Of a DNA stretch of 64,000 nucleotides, positions 44,719-53,735 are shown piece after piece. Every line of letters starts with the position of its first letter. The first letter of the stretch is position 1. The stretch covers positions 2,976,001 through 3,040,000 of the forward strand of contig NC_011740.1 of the NCBI RefSeq assembly GCF_000026225.1. The letters run 5' to 3'. Position numbers and translations under genes: made by a program. The notes under the pieces are model-generated. The model was not told the origin of the DNA. It made no database searches and was given only the letters and a program-made list of their open reading frames with translations. Source of the stretch: Escherichia fergusonii ATCC 35469. GTDB lineage: Bacteria; Pseudomonadota; Gammaproteobacteria; Enterobacterales; Enterobacteriaceae.

Positions 44719-44781
44719 AAACCGTATTTAATACCGCAATAAATAGATTCATCAAAAAAATGGATTATGAGGGAACAATAA

Positions 44782-45042
44782 ATGAAAAAGATTTTCACTA
44801 TAGGATCGATACTATTACTCAGCAGCCTGCTTAGTGGCTGTGTCAATGAAGCGAAAGTTAATCAACTTGCCACCAATGTTCAACTGCTAAATACCAAAAT
44901 CACCAGGCTTGAGCAGGATATTAAAGCGTTACGCCCGCAAATCTACGCGGCAAAATCTGAAGCCAACCGAGCAAATACCCGTCTTGATGCCCAGGACTAT
45001 TTCGATTGCTTGCGCTGCTTGCGTATGTATTCAGACTACTAA
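44782..45042 (+). CDS. yqhH: Lpp-like small lipoprotein YqhH
   Basis: 86-aa lipoprotein, a diverged paralogue of Braun lipoprotein. Signal peptide with lipobox LLSGC (Cys near residue 20). Then a coiled-coil heptad region (VNQLATNVQLLNTKITRLEQ) and Ala/Asn-rich repeats (AKSEANRANTR) as in Lpp. It lacks Lpp's terminal YRK that attaches to peptidoglycan. Instead it ends in a Cys-bearing tail CLRCLRMYSDY. Confidence 0.93.
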   Translation: MKKIFTIGSILLLSSLLSGCVNEAKVNQLATNVQLLNTKITRLEQDIKALRPQIYAAKSEANRANTRLDAQDYFDCLRCLRMYSDY

Positions 45043-45056
45043 AAAACTAAATTTGT

Positions 45057-45086
45057 ATTCCCGGTAACATTTCTGCTACCGGGAAT
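45057..45086. terminator. Hairpin between yqhH and ygiQ
   Basis: ATTCCCGGTA-ACATTTCTGC-TACCGGGAAT, a perfect 10-bp stem between the convergent yqhH and ygiQ 3' ends. Confidence 0.75.
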
Positions 45087-45092
45087 AGTTAA

Positions 45093-47312
45093 TTAACGAC
45101 CTGTCGCTACTTTAGGGCGTTTCTTCGCACCAGCATTCACCGGACGAGACTGCGTAGACGACGCTTTCTTTGCCGTAGCTGGCGTCTGACGCTGGGTCGC
45201 CATCGGCGTATGTTTGGTCAACGCCGGGCGGGTATTGCGGTTCTGGCGACGCGCTTCACGCATCTCTTCAATGGTTGGCGCAGGCACTAAACAATCACGA
45301 CGGCTGCCAATCAGATGCTTTTTACCCATCGCTTCCAGCGCCTGGCGAATTAACGGCCAGTTTGCCGGATCGTGGTAACGCAGCAACGCTTTATGCAAAC
45401 GACGCTGCTTGTCACCCTTCGGCACGAAGACGTCTTCACTCTTATAACCGATCTTCGCCAGCGGGTTTTTCCCGGTGTAATACATGGTGGTTGAGTTAGC
45501 CAACGGCGACGGGTAGAAGTTCTGTACCTGGTCGAGACGGAAGCGATGCTTTTTCAGCCACAGCGCCAGATTCACCATATCTTCATCACGCGTACCGGGG
45601 TGTGCCGAGATGAAATACGGGATCAGATATTGCTCTTTACCTGCCTGTTTCGAGTAGGTATCGAACAGCTCTTTAAAGCGGTCATAGCTGCCCATGCCCG
45701 GCTTCATCATCTTCGACAACGGCCCTTCTTCGGTATGTTCCGGGGCAATCTTCAGATAACCGCCAACGTGATGGGTCGCCAGCTCTTTGATATAGCGCGG
45801 ATCTTCCACGGCGATGTCATAACGCACGCCGGAAGCGATGAGGATCTTTTTAATGCCTTTCAGATCACGCGCGCGGCGATAGAGGTTGATCGTCGGTTCG
45901 TGGTTAGTGTCCATATGAGGACAAATATCCGGGTAAACGCACGATAAACGGCGGCAAGTCTGCTCGGCACGCGGCGATTTGCAGCGCAACATATACATGT
46001 TGGCAGTTGGCCCGCCGAGATCGGAAATCACGCCCGTAAAGCCTGGTACGGTGTCGCGGATCGCTTCAATCTCGTTGATGATCGAATCTTCCGAACGGCT
46101 CTGAATAATGCGACCTTCATGCTCGGTAATAGAACAGAAAGAACAGCCGCCAAAGCAGCCACGCATAATGTTGACCGAGAAACGAATCATTTCGTAAGCC
46201 GGAATTCGGGCATTACCGTAAGCCGGATGCGGCACGCGCTTGTACGGCAGCGCAAAGACGCTGTCCATCTCTTCGGTAGAAAGCGGGATGGCAGGCGGGT
46301 TGATCCATACATAGCGGTCGCCATGTTTTTGCATTAGCGCACGCGCGCAGCCGGGGTTGGTTTCGTGGTGCAGAATACGTGAAGCATGAGCGTACAGGAC
46401 TTTATCGCCCTTCACTTTCTCGAAAGAAGGCAGCAATACGTAAGTTTTTTCCCACGGTTTCGGGCGCGGTGGCTGCACGGTTACGGCTTTCGCTTCCTGC
46501 TTTTTCGGGGCCACTGGTTTGTTATCCGCGCACGGCAAATCTTCGCCATACGGATGCGGGATTGGGTCGATTTTCCCAGGGGTATCAAGACGGGTAGAAT
46601 CCACGCCGCTCCAGCCAGGCAGCGCCTCTTTCACGATAATCGCGGTATTACGCACATCACGGATTTCACTAATCGGCTCGCCCATCGCCAGACGATGCGC
46701 CACTTCCACCAGCGGACGCTCACCGTTACCGAACATCAGCATGTCGGCCTTAGAATCCACCAGCACTGAACGGCGTACGGTATCGGACCAGTAATCATAA
46801 TGTGCGGTACGACGCAGACTGGCCTCAATACCGCCGAGGATCACCGGTACATCTTTCCACGCCTCTTTACAACGTTGGGTGTAAACCAGTGTGGCGCGAT
46901 CCGGGCGCTTACCCGCAACGTTATCTGGCGTGTAGGCATCGTCATGACGCAAACGGCGATCGGCAGTGTAACGGTTGATCATCGAGTCCATGTTGCCTGC
47001 GGTAACGCCGAAAAACAGATTCGGTTTACCCAGACGCATGAAATCGTCTTTGCTGCTCCAGTCTGGCTGGGCGATGATCCCGACACGAAAGCCCTGCGCT
47101 TCCAGCATACGACCGCAAATCGCCATCCCGAAGCTTGGGTGATCAACATATGCATCACCTGTTACCAAAATGATGTCGCAGCTATCCCAGCCAAGTTGAT
47201 CCATCTCTTCACGTGACATCGGCAAAAACGGTGCCGGTCCAAAACAGGCGGCCCAGTACTGCGGCCAGGAGAACAGATCGCGATCCGGTTGGATCAAGGA
47301 GATAGAGCTCAT
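45093..47312 (-). CDS. ygiQ: Radical SAM protein YgiQ (UPF0313)
   Basis: 739-aa protein of unknown reaction. A B12-binding-like N-terminal domain (about 1-330) is followed by a radical SAM core with the cluster motif CFGGCSFC (near residue 389). A UPF0313 C-terminal domain and a basic Ala/Thr/Lys/Arg-rich tail (about 690-739) follow. Length equals the E. coli protein. Single gene, convergent with yqhH. Confidence 0.95.
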   Translation of the reverse strand: MSSISLIQPDRDLFSWPQYWAACFGPAPFLPMSREEMDQLGWDSCDIILVTGDAYVDHPSFGMAICGRMLEAQGFRVGIIAQPDWSSKDDFMRLGKPNLFFGVTAGNMDSMINRYTADRRLRHDDAYTPDNVAGKRPDRATLVYTQRCKEAWKDVPVILGGIEASLRRTAHYDYWSDTVRRSVLVDSKADMLMFGNGERPLVEVAHRLAMGEPISEIRDVRNTAIIVKEALPGWSGVDSTRLDTPGKIDPIPHPYGEDLPCADNKPVAPKKQEAKAVTVQPPRPKPWEKTYVLLPSFEKVKGDKVLYAHASRILHHETNPGCARALMQKHGDRYVWINPPAIPLSTEEMDSVFALPYKRVPHPAYGNARIPAYEMIRFSVNIMRGCFGGCSFCSITEHEGRIIQSRSEDSIINEIEAIRDTVPGFTGVISDLGGPTANMYMLRCKSPRAEQTCRRLSCVYPDICPHMDTNHEPTINLYRRARDLKGIKKILIASGVRYDIAVEDPRYIKELATHHVGGYLKIAPEHTEEGPLSKMMKPGMGSYDRFKELFDTYSKQAGKEQYLIPYFISAHPGTRDEDMVNLALWLKKHRFRLDQVQNFYPSPLANSTTMYYTGKNPLAKIGYKSEDVFVPKGDKQRRLHKALLRYHDPANWPLIRQALEAMGKKHLIGSRRDCLVPAPTIEEMREARRQNRNTRPALTKHTPMATQRQTPATAKKASSTQSRPVNAGAKKRPKVATGR

Positions 47313-47564
47313 TTTGCTTCCAGAAATGGTAAAAAAATAATCAAAGGCCGGGGATTATACGCTGTATCGCGCGCGGAAATGAAGTGGTGTTGATGAAAGG
47401 TTACGAAATACCCTGGTGAGCGTTTTTCACAGCTCAGCCATAGCAAACACATTTAAGGCTAGCGGTATCGTGGCAACTGCCGTTACTATTTATGCCGATC
47501 AGCAACGCTCAAGTCATGTTGCACGATGATCGGCTATCCGAGGACACCCACAGTAAGGCTAGGT

Positions 47565-48314
47565 ATGGAACAGGTTATTACAAAGCGCCGCTATTACGAT
47601 ATTGGTCTACAGATTGAGGAGTTGCTGTATTCAGGCGTATTTAAAGCCGGAGAGCGCCTACCTTCAGAACGTGAACTGAGCGAGCGGTTTAATACCAGCC
47701 GAACTACCATTCGTGAAGCCATCATTATGCTGGAACTGAAAGGCGTGCTGAATGTGAAGCAAGGGTCAGGGATCTTCTTTGTTGATTCCACCGATAAGCT
47801 CAATCAGAAATCCTTGATGCCTTATTCAGAAATTGGCCCGTTTGAACTGTTACAGGCACGTCAGGTAATTGAGAGCAATATTACCGGTTTTGCTGCCAGC
47901 CAGATCAGCTTTAACGAGTTACAAGAGTTGAAGAAAATCATTGGATTACAGGAAAAGGCTATCGCTGCGGAAAGCGATAAATTTGAAGAACTGGATCATC
48001 GTTTTCATAGCATTATTGCCGAAGCAACGCAAAATCGGGTACTCATCAAACAAGCCGCTGAATTATGGCGGGCAGTGCGCACAGAAAACCCCCGCTGGAA
48101 GAAACTTAACTACAAGTACCTGCATGAAAAGCATTTGCGTCTGCAATGGCTGGAAGATCACCGGGCTATTTTCCTGGCTCTGCAACAGAAAGATTCAGAG
48201 CTCGCCAGGGAAGCGTCCTGGAGACATCTGGAAAACAGCAAAAATGAACTGATCAAAATCTTCAAACAAGACGCTTCCATCAGCGATTTTGATGACTTTT
48301 TCTTCGCTCGTTAA
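47565..48314 (+). CDS. GntR/FadR-subfamily regulator of the downstream sugar-acid operon
   Basis: 249-aa repressor-type regulator. The start MEQVITKRRYY is used (ribosome site AAGG upstream) rather than the upstream ATG. The winged HTH (about 5-75) has LPSERELSERFNTSRTTIRE. The C-terminal FCD ligand-binding domain (about 90-235) has helices with ELDHRFHSIIAEAT, where Asp and His bind metal. Closest in feel to UxuR/ExuR/LgoR, regulators of hexuronate and hexonate use. TTGGTCTA repeats lie in the region downstream. One copy also occurs inside this gene at 47602. Confidence 0.88.
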   Translation: MEQVITKRRYYDIGLQIEELLYSGVFKAGERLPSERELSERFNTSRTTIREAIIMLELKGVLNVKQGSGIFFVDSTDKLNQKSLMPYSEIGPFELLQARQVIESNITGFAASQISFNELQELKKIIGLQEKAIAAESDKFEELDHRFHSIIAEATQNRVLIKQAAELWRAVRTENPRWKKLNYKYLHEKHLRLQWLEDHRAIFLALQQKDSELAREASWRHLENSKNELIKIFKQDASISDFDDFFFAR

Positions 48315-48638
48315 CCTTCATTAGTCCAGAGCTGGCGTGAAAAATGACGCTGGCTCTGCGTTGCACCCTCCACTGGTACACGCTCTCTTCTCAATTGGTC
48401 TAATAAATCGATTATCATCAGATATCTTAGATTAGCGGCAATTATCCCAAAAACTGACCTCTAAAAAACTTTCCTTTCATTTTATTCATATAACTCATTG
48501 ATACAGATATAAATAACGCCTTGTTGTTCTGTTTCGTACTTTTGCCTTTCTCTGCAAGCGTGATGCATCTCTCTGTTTTTGGTCTAGTGAATTATGTAAA
48601 TTGGTCTATACACACCAGCTACCAGGAGTAAGAGCATA
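48315..48638 (+). promoter_or_regulatory. Regulatory region with three TTGGTCTA repeats
   Basis: 324 bases without a gene. TTGGTCTA occurs at 48395-48402, 48579-48586 and 48601-48608. The last two starts are 22 bases apart (two helical turns) and lie just before the first operon gene. GntR proteins of the UxuR/FadR type recognise TTGGT..ACCAA-like sites, so these are candidate operator half-sites. An imperfect hairpin at 48328-48361 may terminate the regulator gene. Confidence 0.55.
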
Positions 48639-50111
48639 ATGTCAGGGAACGAAAGTATCGCTGTCGCCCACTATGATCAGGTAACCACCTGGCCTCGGGA
48701 CGAGTTACAGGCAGATATTGTCCATATTGGTTTTGGCGCTTTTCATCGCGGACACCAGGCTGTCTACATGGATCTCACTAATCAGCTTTCGGACACCCGC
48801 TGGGGGATCTTTGAGATCAACCTTTTTGGTGATGCTCAACTGATTGAAAACTTAAATGCGCAAAATGGGCTGTTTTCGGTTGTGGAAACATCTGCATCGC
48901 AATCTACCTCACGCCTTGTGCGTTCGGTGACTGGCGGTATTCACACCCCCGTGGATGGCATTACCGCAGCAATTCAGAAATTGACTGAACCTCAGGTAAC
49001 AATCGTTTCATTAACCATCACCGAGAAAGGCTATTGTCTCGATTCGCAAACGCGATCACTTGATCTCACCAATGGATTAATCAAACACGATCTACAAAAC
49101 CCGGATGCGCCTCAGTCGGCTATTGGCTTGATCGTCTGTGCTTTGCAACAACGTAAAGCGGCAGGACTCGCCGCTTTTAGCGTGCTCTCCTGTGACAACT
49201 TGCCAGACAATGGGCATCTGACGCGAAATGCCGTTCTCGGTTTTGCCCGACAACTGGACCAGCCCCTGGCTCAGTGGATCGAAGAAAATGTCTCATTTCC
49301 AGGCACGATGGTAGATCGTATTGTTCCGGCAATGACCGAATCGCAATTCGCCTTACTGGAAACTAAAACCGGTTATGCCGATCCCTGCGGGATTGTCTGC
49401 GAATCATTTCGCCAGTGGGTGATTGAAGATAATTTTGTGCATGGGCGACCGGAATGGGATAAAGCAGGCGCGATGTTTGTCAGCAATGTTCAGCCTTACG
49501 AAGAAATGAAGTTACGCATGTTAAACGGTAGCCATTCATTTCTGGCCTATAACGGCTCACTGGCTGGCTATGAATTTATCTGGCAATGCATGGAAGACGC
49601 TGATTTTCGTTCCATTACCCGCCAGCTGATGATTAATGAACAAGCCCGAACACTTAATCCAGACTTAAATATCGACGCCCATGAATACGCCGACCTGTTA
49701 ATTGAACGCTTTAGCAACCGTAATGTTGCACACCGTACCGGGCAAATTGCTATGGACGGTTCGCAAAAGCTTCCCCAGCGAGCGCTGACTCCCTGGCTGA
49801 AATTGCATCAGCAAAAACAAAACAATGCTGTTCTGTCACTGCTCGTGGCTGGTTGGTTGCATTATGTCATTGAAGCTGTTGAGAAAAGCCAGTCTGTCGC
49901 TGATCCAATGAATGAACAATTTCAGGCGCTAATAAAGGAACAACAAGACGCATGGCAACAGGCGCTCGCATTACTGCACCTTAGCGCCATATTTGGTGAT
50001 TTAAGCAACCATCAGCCATTTATAAATGAAATAAAAATCGCATTTGCGAATATAAAAAACAAAGGCATCAAGGCCACCATCAGCCAATTATTATCGGATG
50101 AGCAGAAATGA
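48639..50111 (+). CDS. Mannitol dehydrogenase-family hexonate oxidoreductase (UxuB/YdfI-like)
   Basis: 490-aa NAD-dependent long-chain polyol dehydrogenase. The N-terminal Rossmann motif IGFGAFHRGHQ (near residue 30) and the catalytic Lys in KLRMLNGSHS (near 290) with the adjacent Asn/His are conserved. The family interconverts keto-hexonates and hexonates, e.g. fructuronate/mannonate (UxuB) or tagaturonate/altronate (UxaB). Substrate not determinable. AGGAG lies 11 bases before the ATG. It overlaps the next gene by four bases. Confidence 0.88.
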   Translation: MSGNESIAVAHYDQVTTWPRDELQADIVHIGFGAFHRGHQAVYMDLTNQLSDTRWGIFEINLFGDAQLIENLNAQNGLFSVVETSASQSTSRLVRSVTGGIHTPVDGITAAIQKLTEPQVTIVSLTITEKGYCLDSQTRSLDLTNGLIKHDLQNPDAPQSAIGLIVCALQQRKAAGLAAFSVLSCDNLPDNGHLTRNAVLGFARQLDQPLAQWIEENVSFPGTMVDRIVPAMTESQFALLETKTGYADPCGIVCESFRQWVIEDNFVHGRPEWDKAGAMFVSNVQPYEEMKLRMLNGSHSFLAYNGSLAGYEFIWQCMEDADFRSITRQLMINEQARTLNPDLNIDAHEYADLLIERFSNRNVAHRTGQIAMDGSQKLPQRALTPWLKLHQQKQNNAVLSLLVAGWLHYVIEAVEKSQSVADPMNEQFQALIKEQQDAWQQALALLHLSAIFGDLSNHQPFINEIKIAFANIKNKGIKATISQLLSDEQK

Positions 50112-51124
50112 AAACATTAATTTGTCAGCAGCCTGGCGTTATGGAATATGTGGAAAAGGATATTCCCACATCAGCAGATAATGAAGTGCTGTTAAAAATC
50201 AAAGCTGTGGGTATTTGTGGTACTGATATTCACGCTTTTGCCGGCAGACAGCCTTTTTTTAGCTACCCACGTGTATTAGGTCATGAAATATGCGCCGAAG
50301 CGATTTCGCGAGGCAGTCAGTGCCAAACAGCACAGCCAGGCCAGCGCTATTCCGTCATCCCATGCATTCCGTGTGGCGAGTGCGCAGCCTGTCGGGAAGA
50401 GAAAACGAACTGCTGCGAACGTGTTTCGCTGTATGGCGTGCATCAGGATGGGGGTTTTAGTGAATACCTTGCGGTACGTGAAGACAACCTTGTGCCGCTC
50501 CCTGACGAGGTAAGCGACAGCGCCGGAGCATTGGTTGAATGTTTCGCCATTGGTGCACATGCCGTTCGTCGGGCTGAGATCAAGGCTGAACAAAACGTAC
50601 TGGTGATTGGCGCCGGGCCAATCGGTCTGGCTACCGCAGCCATCGCCAGGGCTAAAGGGGCGCATGTTGTTGTTGCTGATATTGATTGTCAACGTCGCCA
50701 GCACGTTGTGGATCATCTGGCTATTAATGCCTTCGATCCCACACAGGAAGATTTTATTGTCGCGCTTCGTGAGGCCTTTGGAGGCGAACTGGCTTGCGTA
50801 GTACTGGATGCGACGGGAAATAAAGCTTCAATGAGTCAGGATGTAAATCTTATTCGTCATGGCGGCAAAATTGTTTTCATCGGTTTGTATATTGGTGAAC
50901 TCGTTATTGACGATCCGACCTTCCATAAAAAAGAGACAACTTTACTCAGCAGCCGCAATGCCACACGGGAAGATTTTGCGTTGGTGATTGAACTGATGCG
51001 CAGCAATAAAATTCACGAAAATTTAATGAAAAACCAGGAGTTCGATTTCTTTAGTGTTGGCGAAGATTACCAACGTAACGTTGTAGAAAATAAAAATATG
51101 GTCAAGGGTGTGATCACTTTTTAA
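50108..51124 (+). CDS. Zinc-dependent hexonate dehydrogenase (LgoD/RspB-like)
   Basis: 338-aa medium-chain dehydrogenase. Catalytic zinc Cys in VGICGTDIHAF (near 37) and His-Glu in LGHEI (near 58). Structural zinc Cys cluster in IPCGECAACREEKTNCC (near 85-103). Rossmann motif VIGAGPIGLATAA near 163. Strongly resembles the remembered LgoD (L-galactonate 5-dehydrogenase) through HQDGGFSEYL and RHGGKIVFIGL. It probably oxidises a hexonate (galactonate, gulonate or similar) to a keto-acid reduced by the preceding enzyme. Confidence 0.88.
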   Translation: MKTLICQQPGVMEYVEKDIPTSADNEVLLKIKAVGICGTDIHAFAGRQPFFSYPRVLGHEICAEAISRGSQCQTAQPGQRYSVIPCIPCGECAACREEKTNCCERVSLYGVHQDGGFSEYLAVREDNLVPLPDEVSDSAGALVECFAIGAHAVRRAEIKAEQNVLVIGAGPIGLATAAIARAKGAHVVVADIDCQRRQHVVDHLAINAFDPTQEDFIVALREAFGGELACVVLDATGNKASMSQDVNLIRHGGKIVFIGLYIGELVIDDPTFHKKETTLLSSRNATREDFALVIELMRSNKIHENLMKNQEFDFFSVGEDYQRNVVENKNMVKGVITF

Positions 51125-51134
51125 GGGAACAAAT

Positions 51135-52145
51135 ATGACAACTGTTTATGTCAGTGAAGATAATTTAAAATCACTGGTGCACCACAAATTACATACCGCC
51201 GGGCTGGATCCTGACACTGCACAACAGGTGACAGATGTTTTAGTACATGCCGATATTACAGGTGTGCATTCACATGGAGTTATGCGTGTTGAACATTATT
51301 GCACCCGCCTTGCTGCCGGAGGGTTAAATAAAGCCCCGCAGTTTAGCATTGAGCAAATTTCACCGTCAGTGGCAATTCTCGACTCTGACGACGGAATGGG
51401 GCATTCGGCATTAATTAGCGCCACTGAGCACGCTATTAAACTGGCCCAGGAAGAGGGTCTCGGTTTTGTTAGCGTTAAAAATACGTCTCACTGTGGCGCG
51501 TTATCTTATTTTGCAGAGATGGTCACCAACAAAGGGTTGGTTGCTATCGTAATGACGCAAACCGATACCTGCGTGGCTCCCCATGGCGGCGCCGAGCGCT
51601 TTTTGGGTACTAACCCCATCGCCTTTGGTTTCCCGGTGGAAAACAGCCATCCGATGATTGTTGATATGGCGACCAGTGCCACGGCTTTCGGCAAAATACT
51701 TCATGCAAAGGAAACCGGAAAACATATTGGTGAAGGGCTGGCGATAGATAAAGACGGTTATGGCACCACTGATCCGCATAAGATTGAAAACCTGCTACCT
51801 TTCGGCCAACACAAAGGTTCAGGCATTGCGCTGGCTATTGATGCACTGACTGGTGTGCTGATGAATGCGAATTTTGGTAACCATATTGTTCGCATGTATG
51901 GTGATTATGACAAGATGCGTAAGCTGGCAAGTTTGGTTATTGCCATCGATCCGAAAAAGCTCGGCAATCCTGTTTTTGCAAAAACCATGGCGCAAATGGT
52001 CACGGAACTGCATGCCATTAAACCAGTTCCCGGTGTCGAAAAAGTGTTAGCACCGAACGATCCGCAAATGCACTACAAAGAAAAATGCCAGCAGGAAGGT
52101 ATTCCGGTTCCGGCAGGAATATTCCATTATCTGGCAGAGAATTAA
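51135..52145 (+). CDS. Malate/L-lactate dehydrogenase-family (Ldh2) oxidoreductase
   Basis: 336-aa NAD(P)-dependent enzyme of the family of AllD, YiaK and YlbC. Signature elements include GVHSHGVMRVEHY (near 39) with the catalytic His in KNTSHCGALSYFA (near 118). PHGGAERFLGTNPIAFGFP is near 153, and GQHKGSGIALAIDAL is near 224. It reduces or oxidises a 2-keto/2-hydroxy acid. YiaK, likewise next to a TRAP system, is a useful comparison. Ten bases separate it from the preceding gene. Confidence 0.88.
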   Translation: MTTVYVSEDNLKSLVHHKLHTAGLDPDTAQQVTDVLVHADITGVHSHGVMRVEHYCTRLAAGGLNKAPQFSIEQISPSVAILDSDDGMGHSALISATEHAIKLAQEEGLGFVSVKNTSHCGALSYFAEMVTNKGLVAIVMTQTDTCVAPHGGAERFLGTNPIAFGFPVENSHPMIVDMATSATAFGKILHAKETGKHIGEGLAIDKDGYGTTDPHKIENLLPFGQHKGSGIALAIDALTGVLMNANFGNHIVRMYGDYDKMRKLASLVIAIDPKKLGNPVFAKTMAQMVTELHAIKPVPGVEKVLAPNDPQMHYKEKCQQEGIPVPAGIFHYLAEN

Positions 52146-52217
52146 TTACTACTTTTTATTATAACGATAGAAAAGCGCTGTATTTATCGTTTCTGTTATA
52201 TTAACCAGGAGCAGGAT

Positions 52218-53201
52218 ATGAAAGCACTTCGTCCTCTGACGGCATCGCTTATGTTGTTAACCAGTTGTTTATTAATTTCCAATACCACACTGGCGAAAAC
52301 AACATTAAAACTGAGTCATAATCAGGATAAAAGCCATGCTGTCCATAAAGCATTAAGCTATTTAGCGGATAAAACCAAAGAGTATTCTAATGGTGAATTA
52401 GTTATTCGCATTTACCCAAATGCGACATTAGGTAATGAGCGTGAATCACTGGAGTTAATGAATTCTGGTGCATTACAGATGGTAAAAGTTAATGCCGCAT
52501 CACTGGAGTCTTTTGCCCCGGATTACAGCCTTTTCAGTCTGCCGTTCTTATTCCGCGACCGTGATCACTATTATCGTGTTCTGCAAAGTGATTTAGGTAA
52601 AAAAATACTTAAGTCATCAGAGAGCAAAGGTTTTGTTGGTATTACGTATTATGACGGCGGTGCGAGAAGTTTTTACGCCAATAAACCGATTACAAAACCT
52701 GAAGATTTAGCAGGAATGAAAATCAGGGTTCAACAAAGCCCCAGTGCTATTGCAATGATGAAAGCACTTGGTGGTGTCGCCACTCCTATGGCACAGGGCG
52801 AACTCTACACCGCACTTCAGCAAGGTGTGGTTGATGGCGGAGAAAACAGTACCGTAGTTTATTCCGATATGCGTCACGCCGAAGTCGCAAAAATCTATTC
52901 ACGTGATGAACACACCATGGTACCTGATGTGTTAATTATCAGCACCAATGTGTTGAATAAACTTGGTGATAAAGAGCGCACGGCATTATTAAAAGCAGCC
53001 GATGAGTCCATGATGCAGATGAAGGACGTCATCTGGCCTGCGGCTGAAAAAGAAGCCTACGACAAAATGAAAGGGATGAACGCAACAGTTGTTGATGTTG
53101 ATAAATCCGCTTTCAAAGAACGCGTCAAACCGTTATACGATGAATTCAAGGCGAAAGATGCACAATCCGCCAAAAACCTTGAGCAAGTAGAAAGTATGTA
53201 A
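52218..53201 (+). CDS. TRAP transporter substrate-binding protein (DctP family)
   Basis: 327-aa periplasmic solute receptor with a Sec signal peptide (about 1-27, cleavage after TLA). The family Arg that clamps the carboxylate is expected in the KIRVQQSPSAI stretch (near 171). Gly-Glu-Leu-Tyr-Thr-Ala (near 198) and VDGGENS (near 210) are typical DctP motifs. It binds an acidic sugar or dicarboxylate. A 7-bp inverted repeat AACGATA...TATCGTT lies in the 72-base leader (52163-52191). A hairpin follows the stop. Confidence 0.93.
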   Translation: MKALRPLTASLMLLTSCLLISNTTLAKTTLKLSHNQDKSHAVHKALSYLADKTKEYSNGELVIRIYPNATLGNERESLELMNSGALQMVKVNAASLESFAPDYSLFSLPFLFRDRDHYYRVLQSDLGKKILKSSESKGFVGITYYDGGARSFYANKPITKPEDLAGMKIRVQQSPSAIAMMKALGGVATPMAQGELYTALQQGVVDGGENSTVVYSDMRHAEVAKIYSRDEHTMVPDVLIISTNVLNKLGDKERTALLKAADESMMQMKDVIWPAAEKEAYDKMKGMNATVVDVDKSAFKERVKPLYDEFKAKDAQSAKNLEQVESM

Positions 53202-53208
53202 CCCTAAT

Positions 53209-53230
53209 GGGCAGGTAATTCCTGCCCTTT
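53209..53230 (+). other. Intercistronic hairpin after the TRAP receptor gene
   Basis: GGGCAGG-TAATT-CCTGCCC, followed by TTTCATGG: a perfect 7-bp stem with a short T-run, 8 bases past the DctP stop and 15 bases before DctQ. It probably gives partial termination or mRNA stabilisation so that more receptor than membrane subunits is made. Confidence 0.75.
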
Positions 53231-53242
53231 CATGGAAAACTT

Positions 53243-53725
53243 ATGCGAACACTCACTCATATTCTTAATAAGATCCTTGCCGGATGTTGCTGCATTATTC
53301 TCGCCATTATGGTGTTCTGCGTAACCTGGCAAGTTATTGCACGTTTTATTTTTAACGCTCCCAGCACTGTGCTGGATGAGTTCACCCAGATTTTATTTAT
53401 GTGGATGATTTTACTTGGCGGTGTATATACAGCGGGGTTAAAAAAACATCTGGCCATTGATTTGTTGGCTCAAAAACTTCCGGCTGCATCAGTTCTGACG
53501 CTTGACAGTTTTATCCAAATTATTATTACGACCTTTGCGGTTATTTTCATGATCTATGGTGGGAATATTGTTGTTGAAAAAGCACAACATGTTGGACAAA
53601 TCTCTCCAGTATTAAAATGGCCGATGGACAAAGTTTATTGGGTTATGCCTGTCAGTGGACTGATTCTGGTCTGGTATTCAGTAATGAATATTATTGACAA
53701 CTATCGCAAACGGAATTCTCATTAA
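53243..53725 (+). CDS. TRAP transporter small membrane subunit (DctQ family)
   Basis: 160-aa inner-membrane protein with four TM helices (about 12-35, 50-67, 88-108 and 130-148). The QVIARFIFN and LDEFTQILFMW segments are family-typical. Pairs with the DctM subunit to form the sodium-driven carrier. Eleven-base gap to the next start. Confidence 0.92.
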   Translation: MRTLTHILNKILAGCCCIILAIMVFCVTWQVIARFIFNAPSTVLDEFTQILFMWMILLGGVYTAGLKKHLAIDLLAQKLPAASVLTLDSFIQIIITTFAVIFMIYGGNIVVEKAQHVGQISPVLKWPMDKVYWVMPVSGLILVWYSVMNIIDNYRKRNSH

Positions 53726-53735
53726 CGAGGGAAGT

